Below, piece after piece: positions 43,902-51,925 of a stretch of 64,000 nucleotides of DNA; the stretch's first letter is position 1, and every line of letters begins with the position of its first letter. The position numbers and the translations under genes were made by a program. The stretch lies in assembly GCA_000296795.1 (NCBI GenBank), contig BAFH01000001.1, positions 38,074 through 102,073 on the forward strand, read 5' to 3'. The DNA comes from Candidatus Jettenia caeni (lineage in GTDB: Bacteria; Planctomycetota; Brocadiia; Brocadiales; Brocadiaceae). The notes under the pieces were generated by a model that was given only the letters and a program-made list of their open reading frames with translations, did no database searches and had not been told where the DNA came from.

Positions 43902-44690
43902 ATGGCTCAAAAACGAAAACCAAAACTTGCCGTCTGGAAATTTGCATCCTGTGATGGTTGTCAGCTAACGATTCTGGACTGCGAGGATGAATTACTTACC
44001 TTGGCGGACAAGGTCGATATCTCGGTCTTTCTTGAAGCTTCCCGTACCGTAAAGAAAGGCCCCTATGATATCTCCCTTGCTGAAGGGTCGATCACCACCC
44101 AGCATGATGCCGAACGCATTAAAAAGATCCGCAAGGTATCCAAACTCCTTATAGGGCTTGGTGCTTGCGCTTCGGCAGGTGGTATTCAATCGTTACGCAA
44201 CTTCACGGACGTAAAAGATTTTATTTCGGCCGTATATCCTTCTCCGGAATATATTGAAACACTTGATACATCAACACCGTTTTCTCGGCATGTCCATGTT
44301 GACTATGAGCTGCAGGGCTGCCCGATTAATAAACACCAGCTTCTCGATGTCATCAGCGCCTTCCTGCACGGACGGAAACCGAATACGACATCATACAGTG
44401 TGTGTATTGAATGTAAGCGGCGTGGAAATGTTTGCGTAATGGTTGCACATGGCATCCCCTGCATGGGGCCAGTAACCCATGCAGGATGTAGCGCGCTCTG
44501 TCCAACCTATAACCGGGGCTGCTACGGCTGCTACGGTCCGAAGGAAACACCGAATACAGCCTCTTTAAGTAGTTGGTTTAAACGCCTTGGGGTAAATGAG
44601 GCCGATCTCGTACGATACTTCCGCAGCTACTACGGAAATTCAGAACATTTTTATAAAGAGAGCAAAATCCATACGAAAAAACGGGATTGA
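43902..44690 (+). CDS. hydD: Group 3b [NiFe]-hydrogenase delta (small) subunit
   Basis: A 262-residue NADH:ubiquinone oxidoreductase 20-kDa-like small subunit. The proximal cluster ligands are [17 protein letters not shown] and [10 protein letters not shown], with a later CPIN. A further Cys-rich C-terminal part ([34 protein letters not shown]) holds additional 4Fe-4S clusters. It relays electrons from the NiFe site. The start is ATG 43902, immediately after the repeat; the longer frame from 43848 would translate that repeat. Confidence 0.94.
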   Translation: MAQKRKPKLAVWKFASCDGCQLTILDCEDELLTLADKVDISVFLEASRTVKKGPYDISLAEGSITTQHDAERIKKIRKVSKLLIGLGACASAGGIQSLRNFTDVKDFISAVYPSPEYIETLDTSTPFSRHVHVDYELQGCPINKHQLLDVISAFLHGRKPNTTSYSVCIECKRRGNVCVMVAHGIPCMGPVTHAGCSALCPTYNRGCYGCYGPKETPNTASLSSWFKRLGVNEADLVRYFRSYYGNSEHFYKESKIHTKKRD

Positions 44691-44781
44691 TGTAGGGCAA
44701 GGCTTTCGCCTTGCAGAAGGCGACCCTAAAGGGTTGCCCTACGGAACTGAAATTCCTCTCTGTCCAAATAAAAATTCCTCT
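44691..44781 (+). repeat. Cruciform TTGCCCTAC repeat in the hydD-hydA junction
   Basis: GTAGGGCAA (44692-44700) pairs with TTGCCCTAC (44734-44742). Two inner hairpins lie between them (AAGGC-TTTC-GCCTT and ACCCTAAAGGGT). The RNA would fold into a three-way junction directly before the alpha subunit start. Partial relatives occur near 28063, 33599 and 35200. Confidence 0.75.
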
Positions 44782-46107
44782 ATGAAGAATGATAAAGCTA
44801 ATATGAAGAATGATAAAGCTAAAATTAAAACGATCAAGGTAGATTACCTGGCCCGTGTTGAGGGTGAAGGGGCACTGTATATAAAGATAAAAGGTCATAC
44901 CGTAACAGATGTTAAATTCAAAATCTTTGAGCCTCCCCGCTTCTTTGAGGCGTTTTTACGGGGACGCAGTTTTTGTGAAGCGCCGGATATCACCGCTCGT
45001 ATATGCGGTATTTGCCCGGTTGCTTACCAGATGAGCTCGTCACATGCAATGGAAGACGCATTTGGCATCAGGGTTGACGGCCAGCTTCGCGCGCTGCGCA
45101 GGCTCCTGTATTGCGGAGAGTGGATAGAGAGCCACGCCCTCCATGTATATCTGTTACATGCACCTGACTTTTTCGGCTATGATGATGCAATTCAAATGGC
45201 AAAAGACTATCCCGACATTGTTCAACGTGGACTGCAGTTAAAAAAAACAGGCAATGAAGTTGTTATCCTTATAGGGGGCAGGGAAATTCATCCCATAAAT
45301 GTGCGGGTCGGAGGGTTTTACAAGGCATTAACGAAACAGGAACTAAATACCCTAACGGAAAAGCTAAAAAGGGCAAGGGATATTGCCCTGGAAGCAGTGA
45401 GATGGACGGCTGAATTTGATTACCCGGATTTTGAACAAGATTATGAATTTGTCTCCCTTCGGCATCCCGATGAGTATCCATTCAATGAAGGCAAACTTAT
45501 TTCAAATAAAGGATTAGATATTTCTGTGCATGAATATGATAATCATTTTATCGAAGAACAGGTAGCGTATACGAATGCGCTTCATTCTAAACTGAAAGAG
45601 CGTGGCGCATATTTTGTCGGTCCTCTTGCCAGATTTAATCTGAATTTCGACCGGCTTTCTCCTTTGGCAAAAGAGGCAGCACATTCCGCAGGGCTCTCGC
45701 CTGTTTGCCGGAATCCGTTTAAAAGCATTATCGTGCGAAGTGTGGAGATGGTTTATGCCTGTGATGAGGCCCTCCGTATCATCGGCCAATACGAAAAACC
45801 TGAAATACCTGCAATACCCTTTCAACCAATTGCCGGTACCGGATACGGTTGTACGGAAGCGCCACGGGGCATTCTCTATCATCGTTACCGTATTGATGAC
45901 AATGGTAGAATCCTTGATGCTAAAATAGTCCCGCCAACATCACAAAATCAAAAGACCATTGAAAATGATCTTTGGCAATTTATCCCCAAATACCTGGACC
46001 TCCCTTCTGAAAAACTCAAATATGATTGCGAGAAGGCAATACGTAACTATGATCCCTGTATCTCATGCGCTACACATTTCTTAAAGCTCACTATTGATCG
46101 TGAATAA
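44782..46107 (+). CDS. hydA: Group 3b [NiFe]-hydrogenase alpha (large) subunit
   Basis: A 441-residue catalytic subunit. The two Cys pairs that hold nickel and iron are present: [20 protein letters not shown] near the N-terminus and [13 protein letters not shown] at the C-terminus, followed by a short tail for the maturation protease. [15 protein letters not shown] is the usual opening. The start is doubled: a 21-bp exact tandem duplication places ATG at 44782 and at 44803 (both encode MKNDKA). Homologues would align from about [14 protein letters not shown], so either ATG is possible. The protease start overlaps its stop. Confidence 0.94.
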   Translation: MKNDKANMKNDKAKIKTIKVDYLARVEGEGALYIKIKGHTVTDVKFKIFEPPRFFEAFLRGRSFCEAPDITARICGICPVAYQMSSSHAMEDAFGIRVDGQLRALRRLLYCGEWIESHALHVYLLHAPDFFGYDDAIQMAKDYPDIVQRGLQLKKTGNEVVILIGGREIHPINVRVGGFYKALTKQELNTLTEKLKRARDIALEAVRWTAEFDYPDFEQDYEFVSLRHPDEYPFNEGKLISNKGLDISVHEYDNHFIEEQVAYTNALHSKLKERGAYFVGPLARFNLNFDRLSPLAKEAAHSAGLSPVCRNPFKSIIVRSVEMVYACDEALRIIGQYEKPEIPAIPFQPIAGTGYGCTEAPRGILYHRYRIDDNGRILDAKIVPPTSQNQKTIENDLWQFIPKYLDLPSEKLKYDCEKAIRNYDPCISCATHFLKLTIDRE

Positions 46108-46606
46108 GAATAACATTATTCAAACCATCTGCGCAAATACACCCCGCATTCTCATCATTGGCATCGGCAATATGTATCGCGGAGATGACGCAGTCGGGCT
46201 TGCTACTGCCCGGCATCTCAAGAAGCACGTACCCGATTATGTTTCTGTTCTTGAAGGAAGCGGCAATGGCGTAGCTTTCATGGAGTCATGGAAGAATGCT
46301 GATACCGTTATCCTCATCGATGCAGTCCATTCTGGAACAAAACCAGGGACTATCCATAGGTTTGATGCATCTGCGCACCCTCTGCCCTCAGAATTTTTTC
46401 GTTACTCCACACACACCTTCGGTGTTGCTGAAATCATAGAACTTGCGCGCACTCTTAATCAGTTGCCATCACATCTTATTGTTTATGGTATTGAAGGAAA
46501 GCGCTTTGAGGCAGGCATTGGGATTTCTCCCGAAGTAAATACAGCGGTGCAAGAAGTTGTAAACCGATTGCGACAAGACATTCATTCTTTTCTCAAGGTA
46601 TCTTAG
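46100..46606 (+). CDS. Hydrogenase maturation endopeptidase (HyaD/HycI-like)
   Basis: About 168 residues. [21 protein letters not shown] contains the nickel-binding Asp/Glu-type site of M52 peptidases, followed by LIDAVHSG and [13 protein letters not shown] with the conserved His. It removes the C-terminal tail of HydA after metal insertion. No ATG is available near the start: GTG 46100 (GTGAATAA overlapping the hydA stop) or TTG 46094 must be used. The overlap implies translational coupling with hydA. Confidence 0.9.
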   Translation: MNKNNIIQTICANTPRILIIGIGNMYRGDDAVGLATARHLKKHVPDYVSVLEGSGNGVAFMESWKNADTVILIDAVHSGTKPGTIHRFDASAHPLPSEFFRYSTHTFGVAEIIELARTLNQLPSHLIVYGIEGKRFEAGIGISPEVNTAVQEVVNRLRQDIHSFLKVS

Positions 46607-46611
46607 AATAT

Positions 46612-46878
46612 ATGCACGAGTTTTTTCTTATGAAAAGCCTTATTGATACCTTATCATCCATCGCGCGTGAAGAGCATGCAAGCAAAATAATTAGCCTTAC
46701 GGTTAAGCTTGGCGCCCTGTCTCACATCTCACCGGATCACTTTCGTGAGCACTTTATCCATGCTTCACAAGGAACAGTTGCCGAAGGAGCCCGGTTAACT
46801 ATCGAAGTCATGACAGATACAACCCATCCGCAATCTCAGGATGTCCTGCTTGAAAACATCGAAATTATGAACAGCTAA
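46612..46878 (+). CDS. HypA-like protein lacking the zinc domain
   Basis: An 88-residue protein starting MHEFFLMKSLIDTL, the MHE nickel-binding start of HypA. It continues KIISLTVKLGALSHISPDHF and AEGARLTIEV like the HypA fold. Canonical HypA (about 113 residues) carries a CxxC...CxxC zinc ribbon in the second half; here that region is short and has no Cys (DTTHPQSQDVLLENIEI). I recall similar zinc-less variants next to group 3b hydrogenases, so it may be a dedicated form and not a deletion. It ends the plus-strand operon. Confidence 0.8.
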   Translation: MHEFFLMKSLIDTLSSIAREEHASKIISLTVKLGALSHISPDHFREHFIHASQGTVAEGARLTIEVMTDTTHPQSQDVLLENIEIMNS

Positions 46879-46918
46879 AATACAAGGTTATACTTTTCAT
46901 TTCCCTAAGATTGCAGGT

Positions 46919-47734
46919 CTATAATTTGAGATTATTCGATGGAAGATATTCATTACGCATATAGTGCAATAATTTTATGATAATCTCAAACCCTTCGGAT
47001 AGGGAGCACAAGGTATCATCCAACTCGTGTTGTCTTGCCATGTCATGTTCAGAAGCCAGGCCAAAATATGTTTTCCCGAAATCTATATAATATCGACTAT
47101 CTATAAGAGTCTTCTTATATCTAAATTTATGCTCGATATACTCAGGAAACATACCGGTAAAGAATAAAGCATAATTACCAATGTGGCAATAAATATAAAA
47201 TTTACGGATAGTATCGGAATATCGAATCTCTTCGATCATATCGATAATGTATTGATATTGCTTTTCATCATATTTCTGTATTTTGTAGAATCGGGATGTC
47301 CGCAGAAATACCGCAAGCATGTTTGCAAGATAGTTCGATACATCGATACTATTGAGCAATTTTACAATTTTACTTTTATTCCATGGATAGGCAGGCGCCA
47401 AACTATTTAATTCAGCAACAGCATCATGAATAAAGTCCCCATCTTCTTTTTTTAACTTAAATACCCTTCTGACGAGTAAGGTAAATAAAAAATAAGGCGA
47501 CACATGGAAGATTTTATTTCCTTCACGTATCACCCTCTCGAAAACACGGTCATTATCAACCATCCGGGTAATAATATCGGCATCTCCCTGTATTTGGCTT
47601 GCTATGCGCTCATAATCGCACCTCTTCGTTACATAGCTCTCAATAAGAAACAACAAGTCACTATCTGAGAGATGATCAAGGTTATAAGCATGTAACTCAT
47701 TATTTTGTCTCTTCTTTTCTTCTTCGTAATTCAT
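46919..47734 (-). CDS. Hypothetical helical protein
   Basis: A 271-residue protein of unknown function. It is predicted all-helical and rich in Tyr, Ile and charged residues. It starts MNYEEEKKRQNNELHAYN, with DSDLLFLIESYVTKRCDYER and HYMRNEYLPSNN near the two ends. There is no signal peptide, membrane segment or motif I recognise. It converges with the HypA-like gene (40-bp gap) and is separated from cbiH by about 400 bp of inverted repeats, so it is a unit of its own. Confidence 0.75.
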   Translation of the reverse strand: MNYEEEKKRQNNELHAYNLDHLSDSDLLFLIESYVTKRCDYERIASQIQGDADIITRMVDNDRVFERVIREGNKIFHVSPYFLFTLLVRRVFKLKKEDGDFIHDAVAELNSLAPAYPWNKSKIVKLLNSIDVSNYLANMLAVFLRTSRFYKIQKYDEKQYQYIIDMIEEIRYSDTIRKFYIYCHIGNYALFFTGMFPEYIEHKFRYKKTLIDSRYYIDFGKTYFGLASEHDMARQHELDDTLCSLSEGFEIIIKLLHYMRNEYLPSNNLKL

Positions 47735-47800
47735 TGCATACTACTCACTATGAAAAATAGGTAATTGACATAGTAACGATTGCTTCACCGAAATACAAAG

Positions 47801-47866
47801 AAAACGAAAATAGCCTGATATACCTATGATCATACAATCCTAGATATACCAGGCTATCTTCGTTTT
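47801..47866. repeat. Inverted repeat AAAACGAA-ATAGCCTG
   Basis: The 22-base arms (47801-47822 and 47845-47866) match at 20 positions, with a 22-base loop between. It lies upstream of the hypothetical gene that starts at 47734. It could act as a terminator for the cbi genes or be a dispersed repeat; no second copy was seen. Confidence 0.6.
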
Positions 47867-47957
47867 GCCAACTTCCTCATTCGGTTCGTTATTTCATAAA
47901 CCCCTGAAACCTGAAGAAAAATATACAATTAATAATTCAACAAATAGTGCCATTTTG

Positions 47958-48077
47958 GAGTTGGGAAGTGATTATAAATATACATACATTCAAGTACATC
48001 AACGTACCTTTAAGGTACATTACTCATACTTTTTTCTTTTGGGGAACGTTTAACCCCAACTATTCACTTCCCAACTC
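47958..48077. repeat. Spaced inverted repeat GAGTTGGGAAGTGA with inner palindrome
   Basis: Perfect 14-bp arms (47958-47971 and 48064-48077), with similarity continuing outward (TAGTGCCA and TGGTACTA). They flank about 90 bp that contains the perfect palindrome GTACCTTTAAGGTAC (48004-48018). No ORF is credible. It is probably a small mobile or structured element between cbiH and the hypothetical gene. Confidence 0.6.
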
Positions 48078-48138
48078 TGGTACTATTATATCACAAAATC
48101 CATAATTTTCAATTTGGAGAAGTAATATTGCTGTATTT

Positions 48139-48855
48139 CTAAAATAAATAGCCTCTTTTTGTTATCATATAGTCGCGATATAAAAATGTAGTTGAATTGC
48201 CAATGACAATGATAGTCGTCATATCAATCGGATGAGAGGTCATTTTATCAAGCGTTGTAACAACGACAGTTTCGCCTTCCCTCGTTACATCCTTCACAAT
48301 GCCGACCGGAGTATGAGGAGATTTCCATTCAAGAATAATTTCAGCAGTTTTTTCAATTTGCCAATCTCTTTGTGAACTTTTGGGATTATAGAGCACTATA
48401 ACAAAATCTGCTTCGGCAGCAGATTTTACACGCCTTTCTATAACCTCCCAGGGTGTTAGTAAATCACTAAGGCTGATAACAACATAATCATGCATGAGTG
48501 GCGCACCGAGGACAGCTGCGGCAGCATTCGCAGCGGGGATGCCAGGAACAATTTCAACCGGTACAGGTATATTTTCTTTACTGATCATTTCCAGTACAAG
48601 TCCTGCCATACCATAAACGCCAGGGTCGCCGCTGCTTATAATAGACACTTTTTTCCCGGTCTGTGCCTCTTGAATCGCCAATTTTACACGATCAACCTCC
48701 TTCCGCATGGTTGAGGCAATAATATGTTTATTTTCTATGATATCCCGTATGAGATCGATATAAAGTGTATAACCAATAATGGTATCGGAATCTTTTAATG
48801 CATCTAGCGCCCTCTGGCTAATCTCATATTTTGATCCGGGACCTATACCTACCAC
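48139..48855 (-). CDS. cbiH: Precorrin-3B C17-methyltransferase (CbiH/CobJ)
   Basis: A 238-residue SAM-dependent tetrapyrrole methylase of corrin ring synthesis, catalysing C17 methylation with ring contraction. Motifs: VGIGPGSKYEIS, IISSGDPGVYGMAG, VPGIPAANAAAAVLGAPL, LYNPKSSQRDWQ and GIVKDVTREGE. The listed start is GTG 48855, but the coding frame continues upstream in the same frame with PGKLYVVGIG, matching the usual GKLYVVGIGPG start of homologues. The real start therefore probably lies further upstream inside cbiG at an uncommon codon. No ATG is available there. Confidence 0.92.
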   Translation of the reverse strand: MVGIGPGSKYEISQRALDALKDSDTIIGYTLYIDLIRDIIENKHIIASTMRKEVDRVKLAIQEAQTGKKVSIISSGDPGVYGMAGLVLEMISKENIPVPVEIVPGIPAANAAAAVLGAPLMHDYVVISLSDLLTPWEVIERRVKSAAEADFVIVLYNPKSSQRDWQIEKTAEIILEWKSPHTPVGIVKDVTREGETVVVTTLDKMTSHPIDMTTIIVIGNSTTFLYRDYMITKRGYLF

Positions 48856-49661
48856 ATAAAGTTTTCCCGGGCGATGGCTATGGTCACCCCCGGATATTTC
48901 TGTTTTGTCAGAATTAATTGTGTTTTCCTCCCGGCAATAAGTGCAGCGGGCTCACATACCCCCCCCACGCCTATTTTCTCTTTAACAAAATCGGATTTAC
49001 TATATTCTTTCACACAGGTTGCAATTTCACATGCAGAAATAACCCTTAATGGAATACCAAGTTCCTCTGATGCTTGTAATAAACCTGGTTCTTCAGATTT
49101 AATATCGATAGTAGAGAGTAATCTAACTTGCTCTATCTCAAGATTTACTTTTTGAAGCGCGTGAATAATAGATTCCTTAACAATCTCCGGCGAAATGCCT
49201 CTTTTACAACCGATGCCAATGATAAGGTCTTTCTGCGCATCGGTGCCTGTAGTGATTACTGCATCCGTATGTAATATGGCAGCAACCTGGTAAGCCAATT
49301 GATTTGCTCCTCCCTCATGACCGGAAAGCATACTGATAACAAAACGTCCTACATCATCAATTACTACTATGGCAGGGTCTGTATATTTATCTTTTACATA
49401 AGGCGCAATCATCCGTACCACAATCCCAATTGCCATAACGAATATAAGGCCATCATATTCTTTGAAAATCCGATTGACTAATTGATGAAGTGGTTCAGAA
49501 AAAGAGGTGATGCTATAGGTAGATGTGTTACACTCCATAAGAGGATTTTTTTCTGTTATCTTTTTCAATACATAGACCGAAGGAGTAGGCTCAAAATTTT
49601 TCCCTATCCTTTGTGCAATCTGCAGTCCTTGTTGCGTTAAGGCGATAATAGCTATATTCAA
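48849..49661 (-). CDS. cbiG: Cobalt-precorrin-5A hydrolase (CbiG)
   Basis: A 270-residue protein that opens the delta-lactone of cobalt-precorrin-5A in the anaerobic B12 pathway. Recognisable parts are the N-terminal domain (NIAIIALTQQGLQIAQRI, FVMAIGIVVRMIAPY, ISMLSGHEGGANQLA) and the C-terminal domain (GIGCKRGISPEIV). The central domain is short, as in many homologues. The start is TTG 49661, supported by GAGGGA about 6 bases upstream. It overlaps cbiH. B12 synthesis is consistent with the cobalamin-type radical SAM enzyme in the window. Confidence 0.9.
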   Translation of the reverse strand: MNIAIIALTQQGLQIAQRIGKNFEPTPSVYVLKKITEKNPLMECNTSTYSITSFSEPLHQLVNRIFKEYDGLIFVMAIGIVVRMIAPYVKDKYTDPAIVVIDDVGRFVISMLSGHEGGANQLAYQVAAILHTDAVITTGTDAQKDLIIGIGCKRGISPEIVKESIIHALQKVNLEIEQVRLLSTIDIKSEEPGLLQASEELGIPLRVISACEIATCVKEYSKSDFVKEKIGVGGVCEPAALIAGRKTQLILTKQKYPGVTIAIARENFMW

Positions 49662-49704
49662 AAGCTTCCCTCGTATTTTCTATGGCGAGATGGTAGACAG
49701 GCAG

Positions 49705-49768
49705 TTACTCAAAATACTGTTGGATTATCGTAGGGACAAACCTTGGTTTTGCGCCATATTTTGAGTAA
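49705..49768. terminator. Inverted repeat TTACTCAAAATA
   Basis: Perfect 12-bp arms at 49705-49716 and 49757-49768, between the end of dnaJ (49787) and the start of cbiG. It may end the dnaJ transcript. A related single arm (TTACTCAAAACA) follows hypF at about 37913, so it may equally be a repeat. Confidence 0.4.
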
Positions 49769-49786
49769 TTATGGAGATATAGTTAT

Positions 49787-50899
49787 CTATTTTTCCTTTT
49801 CGATAGCTTCAAATTCTTCAAGTAATACCCTTTGCCTCTTCGTCAAATTCTTTGGTGTGCGCACAATTACGCGCACATATTGATCGCCATGTCCATGACC
49901 TTTTAAGCGTGGCATACCGCTGCCTCTCAATCGAAATAATGTGTCAGTCTGTGTTCCCGGAGGGATCTTCATCACTGCGTTTCCGTCTAGTGTCGGCACC
50001 TCAGCCTTCGTACCTAAAGCTGCCCCAGTAAGGGCAATGGTCTTTTCCAAATAAATATCACTTCCCTTTCTTTGGAAAACTGAATGAGATTGCACGGAAA
50101 CGGTTACATAAACATCCTCCTTTAATTTGCTATCATCCTTATCTGCTGATATCCTCAAGGTTGTTCCGTTATCCACACCGGGGGGTATTTTTACAGTAAT
50201 TTTATCGAATCTTTGTACCTGACCATTTCCATGGCAAGTTGGACAAGGATGCTCAATAACCTTTCCCCGTCCTTTACAAACAGGGCATGCCCCTATCTTA
50301 ATAATCCTGCCAAACCCCTGTAATTGTTCCTGTTTTACTTCTCCCTTTCCTTTACAATGACTACAAACATCAGGAGATGTACCGCTTTTAGCACCATTTC
50401 CGCCACAACTCTCACATATATCTATACGAGGAATAGCAACTTCTGCGCTAACCCCCCGGTATGCTTGTTCAAGAGTAATCTCAACCAGCGCCCGTTTAAT
50501 CTGTTCCTCCGGCTGTTCGAAAAACCCCCATCTGCGTCTGCCGAAGAAATCACTAAAGACGCTGCCACGACCAAAGAAATCTGAAAAAATATTGTGTCCA
50601 AAAATATCCTCCAAATCGCTGACGTGACTAAAATCCTGCCATGTAAATCCTTCTTTGCCAAAATCAGAGGCAACACCGGCGTGACCATATTGGTCGTACC
50701 GAGACCTTTTGTTATCATCGATCAATACTTCATACGCCTCTGACATCTCTTTGAATTTTTCTTCAGCTAATTTTGGATTATCCTTGTTAAGATCCGGATG
50801 GAATTTTTTTGCAAGGGTACGATAAGCTGTTTTAATCTCTTCTTTCGATGCATTTTTATCTATCCCTAATACCTCATAATAATCTCTTTTATCTGGCAT
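49787..50899 (-). CDS. dnaJ: Chaperone DnaJ
   Basis: A 370-residue type I Hsp40. It has a J-domain with HPD ([12 protein letters not shown]), a G/F-rich linker ([16 protein letters not shown]), four CxxCxGxG zinc repeats ([32 protein letters not shown]) and the C-terminal substrate-binding domain ([16 protein letters not shown]). It stimulates the DnaK ATPase and delivers clients. It is complete. dnaK and grpE are not in the window, so it is not part of a classical dnaK-dnaJ operon here. Confidence 0.96.
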   Translation of the reverse strand: MPDKRDYYEVLGIDKNASKEEIKTAYRTLAKKFHPDLNKDNPKLAEEKFKEMSEAYEVLIDDNKRSRYDQYGHAGVASDFGKEGFTWQDFSHVSDLEDIFGHNIFSDFFGRGSVFSDFFGRRRWGFFEQPEEQIKRALVEITLEQAYRGVSAEVAIPRIDICESCGGNGAKSGTSPDVCSHCKGKGEVKQEQLQGFGRIIKIGACPVCKGRGKVIEHPCPTCHGNGQVQRFDKITVKIPPGVDNGTTLRISADKDDSKLKEDVYVTVSVQSHSVFQRKGSDIYLEKTIALTGAALGTKAEVPTLDGNAVMKIPPGTQTDTLFRLRGSGMPRLKGHGHGDQYVRVIVRTPKNLTKRQRVLLEEFEAIEKEK

Positions 50900-50957
50900 G
50901 ATTCATCATCTTATGTTCATTTATAACATTATTCAATAAAAAAGCATATTTCTTCCA

Positions 50958-51494
50958 TTATTTTGTCTCATATTCCTTTCTTTTTTTCGCATCAGTGCCT
51001 ACTACCAGCTTTGAGAATAACGTAATCGACAAAATAACGATAGCTATTGCGCCACCAAAATATAAGGTCTCCAATGGGTTTTCCCACATTACAATATGTT
51101 TTAAAAAAGTAATAACGATAACTACCACGGCTGCAGCAATCAATTTTTCCTTTAAATCATTCAGATCATGTATTCTCAACCAGTGAGGATAGCTAACAGA
51201 TTGATTTCTATCTACAAATAATTCAAAAAGTCCAATTCCCATAACAAACATTACCACAGCAACCATGAATAAATCTATAGCAGAAATGAAATGTACGGAG
51301 AGTTCAAAATGATGATCTCCATGGTCGAACAGAAAATTGAATATATCGGGAATACCGTTAATAAACTCCCAAATTCCTGCAAAGATTAAAAAACCAGAGG
51401 CCAAAATCGTAAGAATAGAGGCTATTGCTACAAAATATCGTCCAATATGAATGAAGGCGTTATTTATTATGGATAGAATATCATGATCAGTCAT
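50958..51494 (-). CDS. UPF0114/YqhA-family membrane protein
   Basis: A 178-residue protein with about four transmembrane helices, for example FVAIASILTILASGFLIFAG and FMVAVVMFVMGIGLFELFV. The DRNQSVSYPHWLRIHDLNDLK loop is characteristic of the UPF0114 family. Function is unknown. It lies between dnaJ and the response regulator on the same strand with gaps of about 55 bp. No regulatory signal is evident. Confidence 0.85.
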   Translation of the reverse strand: MTDHDILSIINNAFIHIGRYFVAIASILTILASGFLIFAGIWEFINGIPDIFNFLFDHGDHHFELSVHFISAIDLFMVAVVMFVMGIGLFELFVDRNQSVSYPHWLRIHDLNDLKEKLIAAAVVVIVITFLKHIVMWENPLETLYFGGAIAIVILSITLFSKLVVGTDAKKRKEYETK

Positions 51495-51547
51495 ACAACT
51501 CCTTTAATTTTTACCAAAATCAATCTTGTACAGTAACTAAACTTATT

Positions 51548-51907
51548 TTATTCCTCGTATCCTAGTAACTCCCTGATCTTGTTTTTTAATTCCTTTAAGT
51601 CAGAAGACTTAATAATATAAGCATCGGCAGACCACGACATAAAATCATCTTTATAGCTACTATAAGCGGTGTTAATAATTATTGGTATCTTTCGTTCATG
51701 TAAAATTCTGCTCATTGATTCAATACCATTCATCTTTGGCATATTGATATCCATCACGATAAGATCAGGTATCTGTTCATTTACCTTTTGTATAGCTTCC
51801 AAACCATCCTTTGCAGTAATAACATTATATCCCTCAAGCAATAGTTCTTGTTTATAGAGTAAGAGTTGATTTTTATCATCCTCTACTACGAGAATTGTTT
51901 TCATCAT
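51548..51907 (-). CDS. Single-domain response regulator
   Basis: A 119-residue CheY-like receiver: TILVVEDDKNQLLLYKQEL (acidic pocket), DLIVMDINMPKMNG (phospho-acceptor Asp), IIINTAYSSYK (switch Thr) and YIIKSSDLKEL (Lys). There is no output domain. It follows the histidine kinase gene by 18 bp and is probably phosphorylated by it. ATG ATG at the start leaves a choice between 51907 and 51904; GGAG is just upstream. Confidence 0.94.
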   Translation of the reverse strand: MMKTILVVEDDKNQLLLYKQELLLEGYNVITAKDGLEAIQKVNEQIPDLIVMDINMPKMNGIESMSRILHERKIPIIINTAYSSYKDDFMSWSADAYIIKSSDLKELKNKIRELLGYEE

Positions 51908-51925
51908 TCACTCCTTTTTGTTAAA

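Noticed and set aside
44596..44781. Longer HydA start from within hydD
   Set aside because: The extra residues translate the hydD end and the TTGCCCTAC repeat. The conserved start of the family begins after 44803.
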